From positions 39,899,336 through 39,963,335 of the forward strand of contig OZ038433.1 of NCBI GenBank assembly GCA_964036275.1: a stretch of DNA of 64,000 bases, read 5' to 3'. The translations under genes and the position numbers were made by a program. The notes under the pieces are model-generated. The model ran no database searches. It was not told the origin of the DNA and saw only the letters and a list, made by a program, of their open reading frames with translations. This DNA comes from Litoditis marina. Taxonomy: Eukaryota > Nematoda > Chromadorea > Rhabditida > Rhabditidae. Shown here piece by piece: positions 47,483-58,000 of the stretch (position 1 is its first letter; each line of letters opens with the position of its first letter).

Positions 47483-48640
47483 CTACTGTTATTGTGAGTG
47501 ATAAAATTATATGACCTGTTTCATGAATCACAGTCAAAATCGTTGAATGAAAACGCGTGGGAGTCTACTATATGCGGTCGAAGTTGACCTTCGGTTCCCA
47601 GTTACACAACGACGTTATTCGATTCCTTCTGACTGTTTTTAATAGTCAATTCACAGGGGAATCGGGCGGTTTCGTTGGAAAAGCCCCCGGTGCTCGAGTG
47701 AATTCGCCATTTTTCTGAAGGCAGGGACAACTGGAGCTCGACTGAAAGTATGCTATTGTTAATGGTTTGTTTTATATGTTGACCATCCTATCTTCATTTC
47801 CGCCAGCACACCAAGCAACACCTAAAAATTGGCCAAAAATTAGTGTTTTCATCTTGTCCGTAAAGAGTTGTTGAACTTAACACCTCCGGAATGATTAAGT
47901 TCTCAATTGACGAAATTTCCAACCACCTCGTGCTCGGTTCAATAAGCAAAATTCACAAAATCGTTTAAAATAGGTTGATTATTGGCTCGGAGAGTTTTAC
48001 CGCAAGAAAATCAGTGATCTAGTGGTATGCACGATAGTTCGTGATTTTCGTACGGATTGAACTGTTCTGCTACTGATTTTCATGAATTTTATGTTGAGTA
48101 ATGAGCACCTGATTAATACGTCATTAAAACCCACCTGCCTTCAGGGAATTCAGCCTATTTCGCGTAATTACTTGTCGCCGGGAATGGAAGTTTTTTCAGA
48201 CACACATCTATGGTACTTTTCTTTTTTGACCCATTTCTCATAGTTTTTCTTTAGAACATCCCATATTATTGAAAGTAGAAAAATTGTTCAATCCACTCAA
48301 TTAGGTTAGTTCAAGTGTATCATGTGAGCAAGCAATAGTGATATCACTATTGCTATATAGACGACTCTACTTTTGATTTGACTGTAAGGTTTTTTCCATA
48401 GTCACTCCACATGGAATACAGTTTTGGTTTAGAGCTTGAAAAAAAGAGAAATTTCCAGTTGTCGAACGAGTTACCCCTTTTATAACCTGTGAAAAAAATC
48501 ATGTTCAACGGAAGAACAGTTTGACAATACATCTCACTTTGTTTTAGATTTGATATGGGGTTTCTATTATCTCACTTGATTGTCTTTACCGAAGTTAATC
48601 AGTCAATGAATCTTGAATATCACTATTTGGTCAGCACATT
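47483..48640. other. Spacer with a degenerate GGTTC/CTCGAG repeat
   Basis: A block near 47575-47720 ending GCTCGAGTGAATTCGCCA relates to the 43006 repeat. The rest shows no gene. Confidence 0.35.
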
Positions 48641-48644
48641 TTTT

Positions 48645-48651
48645 GTTTCAG
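48645..48651 (+). promoter_or_regulatory. Likely spliced-leader acceptor of the plus-strand receptor
   Basis: TTTTTTGTTTCAG ends ten bases before the ATG at 48662, with no candidate upstream exon: a classic trans-splice position. Confidence 0.6.
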
Positions 48652-48661
48652 TGCCCGTGCA

Positions 48662-50203
48662 ATGGACGAACAGTTTGAAGGAGTGAACGAAGCCTTCCTA
48701 GCCGAGCAGCCGTATTTTGAACTGTACAAGAACTCCCTATTGGCGATTGTTGTCGTATCTAATATTACTACGCTATTCACAATTTACATAATTCATCACA
48801 ATTCTAGCAAACTCTACAAAACCTACAAATGGGCTCTGACGAGTAATATTCTGTTCCCGAACCTCTTTACTACCTGGTTCGGCGGGGTTTGCCGACCACT
48901 TATTATACTCCCCTACACGTTCGTATGGAATCTTGGAAGTTTTCCCCATCCCGAAAGAGTGCAGACGTTTCTGCTAGCAATAGTGCTTGTATACTTGTTC
49001 ATATCATTCGTTTGCTCTTTTCTTTACATGATTGGTTTCAACTATTTGGTTGTGGTATTTCCGAACAGTTTCCTCAAAAAGTATATGGCGCCACTTCTAG
49101 CGATTGCTGCTGTCGCAGTCGCCGTACCAAACACCTATGTGGCATGGCTAGTGGCGGATAACAACTTATACGAGCAGTATTTCAAGTACTCCGATCAATA
49201 TTCCGGAATAGTTGTTTCACTTTCGGGTACTGTGGCCCCGTACATAGTTCTTTTCGAGACTCTATCCCTTATGGTCATTGGTTTCGTGGCATTCGTGGTT
49301 GCAATGATAACGTGAGTTTTGTATTATATAGAGGGTTGCTTTAAAAAAAGCGGAACGATTTGTGTAACGTATTTTATTCGAATGAGTAGACTATAACGGT
49401 TCTAGGTGGTTGTTTGTCCCACAATAAAACTTGCCATTTCCAGGGTGTATACAAAAATATCCGAAAAACGCAGCACAGTGTCACAAGCCGTGCGAAAAGG
49501 TCAACGAACAGTATTTCTTCTAGTGGTAATTTATGCAGTTATTATTGTGATTCAATATGGAGTTCCACTGGCACTTTTGATATTCATTTCATATTTCGGT
49601 TTTAAGTGGGCACTTGAAATGTGAGTTGGTCTCAAATGTCGGATACTTGTAACTTACAACAAGCGTTATGGCCGTGTTCTCTAACTGATGAGCCGGCCTC
49701 CGCTCTTATCTAGTCCATTACATTCCTACTCGGTCTCACAGTGTACATATTCAGATCTTCCAATGACGGTTTTCCGATGGAAACATTGACCTATTTGAAA
49801 ACATTCTGGAATACTAAAGTTGCAATAGAAAAGCAGAATCTAATGGCGAAACTGTTCGATAACAATCACATGACTTGAACTTTTCCTACAAAACAAACAC
49901 ATGACTTGAACTTCTATTCCTACTGTAGGAGTTTCAATGGGAATGAAAAACCCTATACGTGTCACTAAATCGTCTGTCATGTACAATTCGGATGTTATTT
50001 TGGTTCAACAACACTTTTCCAGAAATATGTTTGTTCTGCTTTTTCTGACTCCTATTCTTCTCGTGAGCTCATCAATTTCCATATCATATTTGATTCTTAT
50101 CAAACCATATCGAAGTGCTGCACTCAACTTATTTTCGTGTCGTAAAACTGATGCTGCAACAGTGCTTCCGGTGTTGTCCAAACGGCCAATGGCCAGAATC
50201 TAG
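48662..50203 (+). CDS. Str-superfamily serpentine chemoreceptor, intact
   Basis: Three exons join in phase: 48662-49311, 49444-49620 and 50023-50203 (TAG). They give 335 residues, the normal size for nematode Str-superfamily receptors (srh, sri, str, srd). Hydrophobic segments include SLLAIVVVSNITTLFTIYII, FLLAIVLVYLFISFVCSF, MAPLLAIAAVAVAVPNTYVA, LSLMVIGFVAFVVAMIT, TVFLLVVIYAVIIVIQYGV and LLFLTPILLVSSSISISYLI. The conserved intracellular PYR motif (LIKPYRSAALNLF) follows the last one. It is probably a seven-pass GPCR in chemosensory neuron cilia. The long first exon with two short 3' exons is intact with clean splice sites. A diverged receptor lies about 2.5 kb upstream on the other strand. 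The subfamily cannot be fixed by eye. Confidence 0.85.
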
Positions 50204-50216
50204 AAGTAAATTGAAT

Positions 50217-50325
50217 AGTCACGTGAAGATAGCATTCTAATGAGGCAGCGTGCACTTTGTCATTGCACGTTTCTGAGTTCGGCTGTGTTTAACATGTTTC
50301 ACGTGACTTTGCAATTGACTACCAG
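50217..50325. repeat. Dispersed repeat, copy 2 (just after the receptor stop)
   Basis: Same sequence as 44646-44758, starting 14 bases after the stop codon of the intact receptor, so it probably supplies most of its 3' UTR. Confidence 0.75.
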
Positions 50326-50484
50326 CCGAATGTTTTTCAATACTGTTTATTCTTATTGCTGATTTTCATTACATTTTTCGTTGTTTTTTTTCTATGGAAT
50401 TTTATTAAATACTCTGATCGTAGCCGATTTGTTTTTAACAAGTCTTCTGTCATAAATATTTGGTATGCAAATTTGTTACATGTT

Positions 50485-50540
50485 CTTTGACAAAAATAAT
50501 TGAGCGATGAACGTTTGGTTTCAATTGGAACGTTTAGGGT
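50485..50540. repeat. Dispersed short repeat shared with 42301-42350
   Basis: ATTGAGCGATGAACGTTTGG continuing TTTCAATTGGAACGTTT is nearly identical to the 42.3 kb block. Confidence 0.65.
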
Positions 50541-50580
50541 GCTGGAATCGTTCGTGTTTCGATGTTTCTGTCTATTCTTA

Positions 50581-51374
50581 AGGCCCAAACATACTACGGG
50601 CGGCTGCGGGCGTCTGCGGGCGGCATATGATATAAGTATAGCGCCCTCAGACTATTGATCCAATGTGCGGCTGGCTGCGGCTCTCGGCGTTTTGGCGGGC
50701 ATTCATACTTTTGCGGGCAAAAGCGGCTGCGGGCGTCTGCGGGCGGCGCCGCACGGGGCCGCCAACAGCCGCAAACAGGCTTTGCGGCAATAATGGATTG
50801 ATTCAATAGTGCCGCGGCGGCTCTCTGCGTCTGTAAGAATCAATTGTGTTTAAACCCAAAAACACTTGAAAAAACATCATTTAATTTATATCAGTTTCTT
50901 TCCTAATAATTAATAAAAATAATCCTTTGTCATTTACATGGTTTTCATTAAGTTTTTCCATATTTTTTTCTTATGATTTGAACGTTTCATTTCTTTTCGA
51001 ATCGAAAAGGCTTTTAAAAGCAAGAAGAATGAAATGTGGGAGGAAAAGCGAAAAAACATCCCGAAGAGCATTCACTATTCTGATCTTCCCATTCTTAATG
51101 GGTTGAAAGAGAAGGGAGCTCGATAACCACAACTGAACGGGTTTCTCAGAGAAGATATTGAAACACTTATTACTATCGAATATCAGTCTGAGTTCTCCAA
51201 TATCACTCTGAAGATAGCAGCGCCGCAGTCAGCCTCAGCCAGACGCAACCGCGTGTACATACTTCAATCAGAGTGCGTTTGCGGGCGTCTGCGGGCGTCT
51301 GCGGGGCGGCGCGTCAAAACCACCACAGCCGCAGACGCACGCAGCCGCAGACGCCCGCAGCCGCCCGTAGTATG
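50581..51374. mobile_element. TTA-flanked GC-rich foldback element I
   Basis: Starts after TTA (50578-50580) with AGGCCCAAACATACTACGGG and ends CCCGTAGTATG before TTA (51375-51377); the last nine bases of the expected right end are missing. Both ends are built from GGGCGGCTGCGGGCGTCTGC units and their inverse. The interior is AT-rich and contains a coding-like segment at 51009-51126. The 3-bp TTA flanks point to the PIF/Harbinger superfamily. No transposase is seen. Confidence 0.7.
51009..51126 (+). other. Coding-like segment inside element I
   Basis: After an acceptor-like TTTCGAATCGAAAAG the frame reads AFKSKKNEMWEEKRKNIPKS, then IHYSDLPILNGLKEKGAR and a stop. It is highly charged, like an exon of a real protein, and unlike the surrounding AT-rich or GC-repeat DNA. 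It may be a captured host exon or a transposase remnant. No family is recognised. Confidence 0.3.
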
Positions 51375-51377
51375 TTA

Positions 51378-52198
51378 AGTGCCATACATACTTGGTGCGT
51401 CTGCGGGCGGCTGCGGGCGTCTGCGGCGCGGGTAAACTAGTGGTTTGCCCGCAGACGCCCGCAAACGCCCGCAGACGCCCGCAAACGCACTACAATTGAA
51501 GTATGTACGCGCGTCTGCGGCTGGCTGCGGCGCCGTTGTTCCTCACTTTGAATTATAAATAAAAATCGAAATTATTGTTGAAATCATGATTTTTCTTCCA
51601 CTTATTAGGAATATTTGTCTTTTGTCAAGTCAATGCTAATAATTGTTCGAACATTCTTCAAATTTCTAGAAATTGTTCGAATTGCAAATAGATTGATGCT
51701 TCTCGAATAGAATCTTTCTAAACTGGATTATTTTTGTTTTTGTCATCCTGAAACGTTTTTTCAAATACAAAACGGAAGAAAAGCGGCCATTCACTTTAAC
51801 TAAAACGGATTAAAAACTGACAATCGAGTGCAGTTAACATTAAGTAGAATACAAATATTCATTTAAATTAACTGTAATAAAGTAACTTGATGGGTTTAAT
51901 AATGATTTTTAGAACATTAGTGATGTTATGTCATGAATGATCAATCCAGACGCAGAGAGCCGCTGCGGCAATATTGAATTGAATCATTATTGCCGCAACT
52001 GCTTTTGCGGCTGTCTGCGGCCCCGCCCGCAGACGCCCGCAGCCGCCCGCAGCCGCTTTTGCCCGCCGAAGTATGAATGCGCGGCAAAACGCCGAGAGCC
52101 GCCACCAGCCGCACATTTGATCAATAATCAGGGGCGCCATACTTATATCATATGCCGCCCGCAGACGCCCGCAGCCGCAGCCAAGTATGTAGGGCACT
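51378..52198. mobile_element. TTA-flanked GC-rich foldback element II
   Basis: Starts AGTGCCATACATACTTGG and ends CCAAGTATGTAGGGCACT, with TTA on each side (51375-51377 and 52199-52201). Its right half is the diverged mirror image (about 85%) of the left half of element I, through a 250-bp GC-rich arm. About 360 bp of AT-rich DNA separate its own arms. Confidence 0.75.
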
Positions 52199-52201
52199 TT
52201 A

Positions 52202-52943
52202 GGCTTCGTTCATACTTTTTTACGCTGCATCAAGCTGCAATTCCAGTCGCTTTGCAACATTTTTGCGTTGCTGCAATTGGAGTAATTTAATATGCAACTG
52301 CAATTTTACGCTGCGTACGATGTGACAACTTAGCGTCATCAATGGCAATATATCAACTGGCGTCTTGAGAATACGGGACGCATTTTCAAACTGAAACTCT
52401 GAACCTCCTGGGAGTTAATTAAATATTGATTATCAAACCCCTTACAAAAAACTCAGATAACAAAAAAAGGTATAGTTGTCGCCATTCCCACTGAGACTTT
52501 GGCAGCGTGCCAACGAAATTTCAAATGATTATATTTGTAGAAATAAAATGTTTGACGAAAAGAATTTTCACCCACGTACTACAACAGTGCTCAACTACGG
52601 CTCAGAGAAACTTTAAGTGTTTTGAGAAACATTAAGGTGTTGAAAAGCCGTCTGGAAATTTTGTTGGCACGTTGCCGAGGTCTCAGTGGGAATGATTGGA
52701 ACTATAATATTGAAGTTCAGTATGGTCATGTCAATCCTGCAATTTATGCTGCAGTCAGCTTAAACTTAATCTTAACGTCGATCGAGCGTGAAAACGTTAT
52801 AAGTGGGGTAAAAAGTATGAACACCTAAACTGCAGCGTACTTTTTGCAGTTGCAGTCAACTGCAGCGGCGTAAATTCAATACGCGTATTTTCGACAAAGT
52901 TTACGCTGCATCCAGCTGCAACTGCAAAAGTATGAACGAAGCG
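52202..52943. mobile_element. TTA-flanked foldback element III
   Basis: Starts GGCTTCGTTCATACTTTT and ends AAAAGTATGAACGAAGCG, with TTA before (52199-52201) and after (52944-52946). Subterminal GCTGCA/TGCAGC words repeat in both orientations. A different MITE (52471-52706) is nested inside it. Confidence 0.75.
52471..52706. mobile_element. Foldback MITE of the TATAGTT/CACTGAGAC family, copy 2
   Basis: TATAGTT, then CATTCCCACTGAGACTTTGG and CAGCGTGCCAACGAAATTTC on the left, mirrored by GAAATTTTGTTGGCACGTTG and GGTCTCAGTGGGAAT...AACTATA on the right. It is inserted within element III. Confidence 0.75.
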
Positions 52944-52946
52944 TTA

Positions 52947-53276
52947 GCAGAAGAAAAGGGGTAGGTGGCTCTAGAGTGCCTAGATGTTGTATTGGTCTTA
53001 CCATCTCTACGTTCACTACCGCAGTAAGCATTAGGTTTTGAAATGAACAAGTCTTTTAAATTCATCCTGTACCAATATGCAAACACCATGTCACCAAGAT
53101 ACACCTTTCCCAAATCATCTTGAATCTGATATGGTTAAGGTCGTTTTATTTTCCACCTTTTCCATTTAAGAATTAGTATGAAAGACGAGGAACTTTAGTT
53201 GGAGCCCCCCCACAACGTGCGTGACTACTAACAACACAGTTAACTTCAGATTTTGCCTGAAACAATTTCCTTTCAG
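52947..53276. other. Spacer with a possible minus-strand exon
   Basis: A minus-strand exon-like piece near 52996-53124 (acceptor CATATCAG, reading KVYLGDMVFAYWYRMNLKDL, donor GATG/GTAAGA) has decent borders but no partner exon or recognised family. Confidence 0.3.
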
Positions 53277-53336
53277 GCCCCCTGCACTGATGCTGCCGTT
53301 GAGGAGCCCAGCAGTCCCTATCGCAAGTACGAATGA
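53277..53336 (+). CDS. Orphan terminal exon
   Basis: A strong acceptor (TTTCCTTTCAG) precedes 20 codons reading APCTDAAVEEPSSPYRKYE and a stop, with AATAAA 40 bases later (53377-53382). It has every mark of a last exon, but no plus-strand donor nearby joins it; upstream lie the three nested elements. The gene may have a long intron holding the transposon cluster, or the exon was separated from its gene. The C-terminus is unrecognised. Confidence 0.45.
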   Translation, partial: APCTDAAVEEPSSPYRKYE

Positions 53337-53807
53337 CTACAATAGGAAAGCGGACGAAGTTCAAACTTTTTTAATGAATAAACGTTTTCAATGTATCCAC
53401 ATTTTGTTGTGATACGTTTTCTGGGAATGTACCACATATACAACTTCTTTAATACGTTACAGCCAGCTGAAAAGTTAGTATAGAACAAGCAACGATACCT
53501 CAGCTGCAGCAAACTGGGAATCGTCGACTTGCCTCTCTTGCCAGCTACGGTAAAATAATGTAGTACAATCTGATAGAGGGGTTGGCTTCCCAACTCAAAC
53601 AGCGAACCAGTCACTCCGGAGTCAACCACACAACCGGATAACCGTTCGGTTCTCGAGTGAACGATTTGAAACCAGTTTACCCGAGCGCAATTCAGAGAAA
53701 CTAAGTAAAATTGGAAAAATAATCATCACTCTCAAAAACAGTTCTGTCATTTTGTGTACGAACTTGAATGTATGCCACTTCATCAAGGAAAACAAGGGAT
53801 CAAGGAA
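53337..53807. other. Spacer, nothing recognised apart from a short repeat word
   Basis: Only the CGGTTCTCGAGTGAAC word near 53650, related to the 43006 repeat, is notable. Confidence 0.35.
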
Positions 53808-54256
53808 AACTATAGTTCGTTTCACCCATCGATAGCAGTCAGCCATGCTGGCCGAGCGCGCCCTACATTGCAGGCGACTGATCTGGCAGCTTGCCAGTGT
53901 TTTCATTGCAAATAAAAATTCGAAAACTGGTTATTTTAGGATTTTTGCAACTTTTTTGTTTTCAAAAGATTCCCACATGATCGGGGAGTAATTTAAACCA
54001 CGTTTTGTGTGATAAAATAAGCATTGAACAACGGCCAGAAAAGATGGTTTGATATCACTGTTTTTAGTTTGGGCCAACATGTTCAGATGGCCGGCTGCTT
54101 GTGGGCGCCGCACCACCTATCCCAGCTGAGTTCAATACCCAGCTGGTGCACAATTTTGATTAGGCTGATCGCTGTTGGAAACTTTCCAATACAATTGACT
54201 CCGCCCACTAAAATATACTGTAACTGGCTGCTATCGATGGTTGAAACGAACTATAT
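53808..54256. mobile_element. Foldback element with ~35-bp inverted ends
   Basis: CTATAGTTCGTTTCACCCAT continuing CGATAGCAGTCAG on the left is mirrored by CTGGCTGCTATCGATGG continuing TTGAAACGAACTATA on the right. The interior shows no coding potential. Confidence 0.65.
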
Positions 54257-55062
54257 GAAACTTTCATTGGCATTTTCCTGTAAAAACGAATACTAAAACA
54301 AGAATATCACAACTTTGAACCAATGAGCTAAAATCTAAAATACTAATTAATGATACAAAAAAACATTAAAACCTTCAAAAATAAAAAAAAAGTTATTTAC
54401 AGAAAACTCAGAAATGCACTAAAATGGCACAAAGTGAGTACACGTGATGGTTACTTCAATTAAAAATGTGAATTGGAGACCCGTGTGAAATTTTGCAAAA
54501 TAACACTAGTTATGCCGAAATTAGATACATAGGTGAGTGAGAGAAGGCAGTTAAAAAGAAAAACAATTCAGAGACGGAGAGAGAGCACCAGAAAAGAGAG
54601 TGCTTAAAGACAAACAGAGATGAGCAGAGACGGAGAGACCAAATTGAAGAGAGATCAGAGAAGCAGATTGTCGACTATTCCGCCTGAAAATAGTGACATG
54701 ATGAAGACATTCTGCCCACCAATTCCTAGTTAGCTGTATCTTGTCTTGGAAAGGGCACCTTTTCCTATACTGGCTGTCCGTTAAAACCACGTACCATAAC
54801 TATCAGTATACAGCCGGCTAGACGATCTGACCATCACAACTGCCCCGTAGTCCTCAAATAGGATCGTGAACGTAAAACTAATCTTAAAACAAGGTGACAA
54901 GCCTCAATGAAACGATATTTTTAGAGAAGGGTATTGATATATTGATCCGGTTTCCCCAACATTTTATAAATAATTGGAAGTTTATGTGATTAGTAGCCTT
55001 CTTTGAGAGTAAAGCTGAAACTGAAAAAGTGAACAAAAAGATGGAAAACGACGAAAACGTAC
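54257..55062. other. Spacer; unseen 3' end of the RNF216-like gene probably lies here
   Basis: AG-rich low complexity at 54540-54660. The last exon of the minus-strand E3 ligase gene should fall here, but two or three weak acceptors compete and none is convincing. Confidence 0.35.
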
Positions 55063-58000
55063 CATCGAGCGTCCCCAGTTGACGAGCTTCTTCGAGAATT
55101 TTCCTTCTGTTCTTCTGCAACTCCTTCGATGTATTCTCCCACAACAGACACTTGTTCGGACAGTTCTCGGGACAATCACGGCTGCCGGAGGAAGGGTCGC
55201 GAAAGTGACTAAAAGATTATATTCAAGAGGGGAGGGGGGCAATACTATAGAAACGTGAACACGCTCCAACACAGGCTAATAAGACAAAGTCAAATAAGAC
55301 TAATAAGACACAGCGACTTGTGTGCAATACTCGCCAACATGCGCGTGTAAAACCAATACAAAATAGTTATCGTAACCGCAATCATACTTTGGCCATTTAA
55401 AACTTGTTCAGATAGTTCACATAGCTAATTGGGTTTACAAAACGCAGACCAGAATGGAAAATAGGCTCAGGTAAATCAAACCGAAAACGAAAAACATTAT
55501 TGGAGAAAAGTACTGACCCGCAGAAATGTGTGTAGCTGATATTAGTTTCTCTGCACACGTAGCACATGGTTAGGCCGCAACGACACGTCATCTTATTGCA
55601 ACCTTCTTCCTGAAAAAATACCGAATAAACAAGCAAACACTAGAGTACTTGTACGAACTGAGTCATAGGGTTTAAAGTAAACTTCGAATTCGAAACACCC
55701 GATTTTTCAAAAGTTATAGGGGATCTTTTCACTATGGTAGACTTATGAGATTACCAACGTAAACAATATATTAACACTAATAAAGTACATTTGAAACTGA
55801 CCTTCTCGAAGCTGAGTTGGCAGCGGGGACACGTGTGCACAACAGCTGCCGTCAGCTCATTCTCACTGCAAAATAGGCAAAATCAGAAAAAAAGGAAACT
55901 AAATGTATAAAGAGTGAACCAGAAAAAGGATAAATTCTAAGTATAGCTGAGACATTTTTAGACTGAGAGCGGAGTGAGTGAAACTAACAGTTTCTTGCGT
56001 GCCTCCTCCTCTAGTGTGACCATTTCATCACAGCGACGTCCCAAATGTAGCTCCCAATCCTTCTTGCACAGACTATAAAAGCGAGACATAAATGGAATGA
56101 AGTTGTAGAAAACAATTTTTCATTTTCCTCGATAACATTAGTTCAAAAACACATTTAAAAATGTGATCCACGTTTTATAAAGACGTAATTAGGGAAATAC
56201 AAGCAGTGAACTTCTCAATTTTGAATTTGAAACTTGAAATAGAAATTGGTAATATTGCTGCGAGAACTGCCGCATCTACAGAAAACTTTGAATAACTGAC
56301 CGACAGAATTCGGCAGTGCAATGGTCGCAGACGAATACCTTATTCACCTCGGGCGGGACCTCCATCAGAACGCCGAAGTTGCAGTATTTGCATCTGAAGA
56401 AGGGGAAAGTAAATGCTGGAGCAATGTATGGGAAGGCGTTTCAAATACAACAAAGAAACTACTCTTCAGACCTGCCTTCCCATTTATACAAAGTATGGCT
56501 ACATTTTGCAGGGGGGAGGGGAGTGGTAATAGTATCACCAAAGAAGGGAGGGGTTAGTGATCTCACCATAGAAGAGTCGGTACAAAGAATTTAGAGAAAA
56601 AGACTGTTTCCTACCTCTCAATGGGTAGTCCAGCTGCCGCCAAAGTTTCCTGTTCCAGCCGTTTTTCCAGCTGGTGAATCACACGTTTTTCCACGCGACT
56701 GGCGCGAAGTTGGTCTGAAGACAATACATAAACGTAGAAAAGAATACGGATTAGTAAGAAAATTGGCAATGCCTTCTCATTTTATTGTTTTTTAAAGAAT
56801 GGGGGTTAATCAGAATTATCGCCATAAAAATGCATTTCCATGAACTAGCCAGTAAAGGAGTAAACCTATTTTAATTTCAACACTTGAAGCTCTTAAAGTG
56901 ACACAAACACGTTTTCACGTACACCAAATACAGGTAAAAATACAAGTAGTACTTACTGGAGGTGAAATGTCCGTCACAGTCAGTCTGTAGACATGGAATT
57001 CCTAGGCCGCCCGCAACTATCCTCCCCTCCTCACAACACGCTTTCGCGTGGCCAGAAATACATGTGAAACAGAAGCGATGGCGGGTGGAGGAAGCTGTAA
57101 GCAACGAAAATCAATATACTACAATAACAAATAGTTTAAAAAATTACAATTACACTTGAAAAAAACTACAATTGCATCAAACATACAAAGGCGGAGCTAA
57201 ATGACCCGACCGCATATCGCATTTTTGCAGCTGGCAGCAGTTTCCAATCAAAAGTGCTAAAATTAACATATCACTGGGCTAGAAATGGAGAATATCCAAT
57301 TCTGTTATATGAAATAATGAAATTATAATAATAATAAAAACTTTAATTAGAATACAGACCTGCCGATTCTGCATCCTTTTCCATGCAGTCCACACTTTCC
57401 TCCAGAACCTTCTCGTCGAAGCAGATTTCGCAGCAAAACACCGCCAATCCTCCTCGTTTCTAAACAAACAAGTAATATTTCATTCTTTTCCATGGAAAAT
57501 GGCCAACTTTTCCCAGTTACTGCAGTAAAGATCACAGTCTTTTCCTGCCTAATCGGCCAATATTGCCAACGTCTAATTATGATGTCATTCATTTTCATTC
57601 TAGGTTACCAACCGAAGTAACCTACTGAGGTGACCCAAAAATAGGTAAACCGCCTAAATTACCAAAATACCCGTTTACATGTAAAATTTACTCGAAACCC
57701 TGCCTACCTCAGTGACCAAAGCATGTACGTCGTCCCACACTCGGGCTGCCATCCCCCCATGGATGAACGGGTTTACCCGGGGTTTGGCCAGAGTCTTCTT
57801 TGTGGATGACGTCACTTTCTGGGTATAAGGTCGGGCCAGGGGGTACGGAAAACGGCGCATGATGTTCATAAAGACTGCAAACAAAAACAATGTTATAATT
57901 TGTATGCTACTGGACTAGCGCACAAAACGCTATAAGTAAGAGTGTCTGCTAGAACTAACTAAGATGCAATCACTTAAAATAGGTTATATAAATTTGATTG

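Noticed and set aside
51931..52290. Ala/Arg/Pro-rich frames on both strands
   Set aside because: Translation of the GC-rich GGGCGTCTGC transposon arms; same on both strands and not protein-like.
54884..54930. Candidate last exon of the E3 ligase after TTTTAAG or GATTAG
   Set aside because: Acceptors are weak and the tails differ; no basis to choose.
55208..55272. Longer minus-strand frames over the CNKC exon of the E3 ligase
   Set aside because: Off-frame; the correct frame gives [16 protein letters not shown] and joins RING2 in phase.
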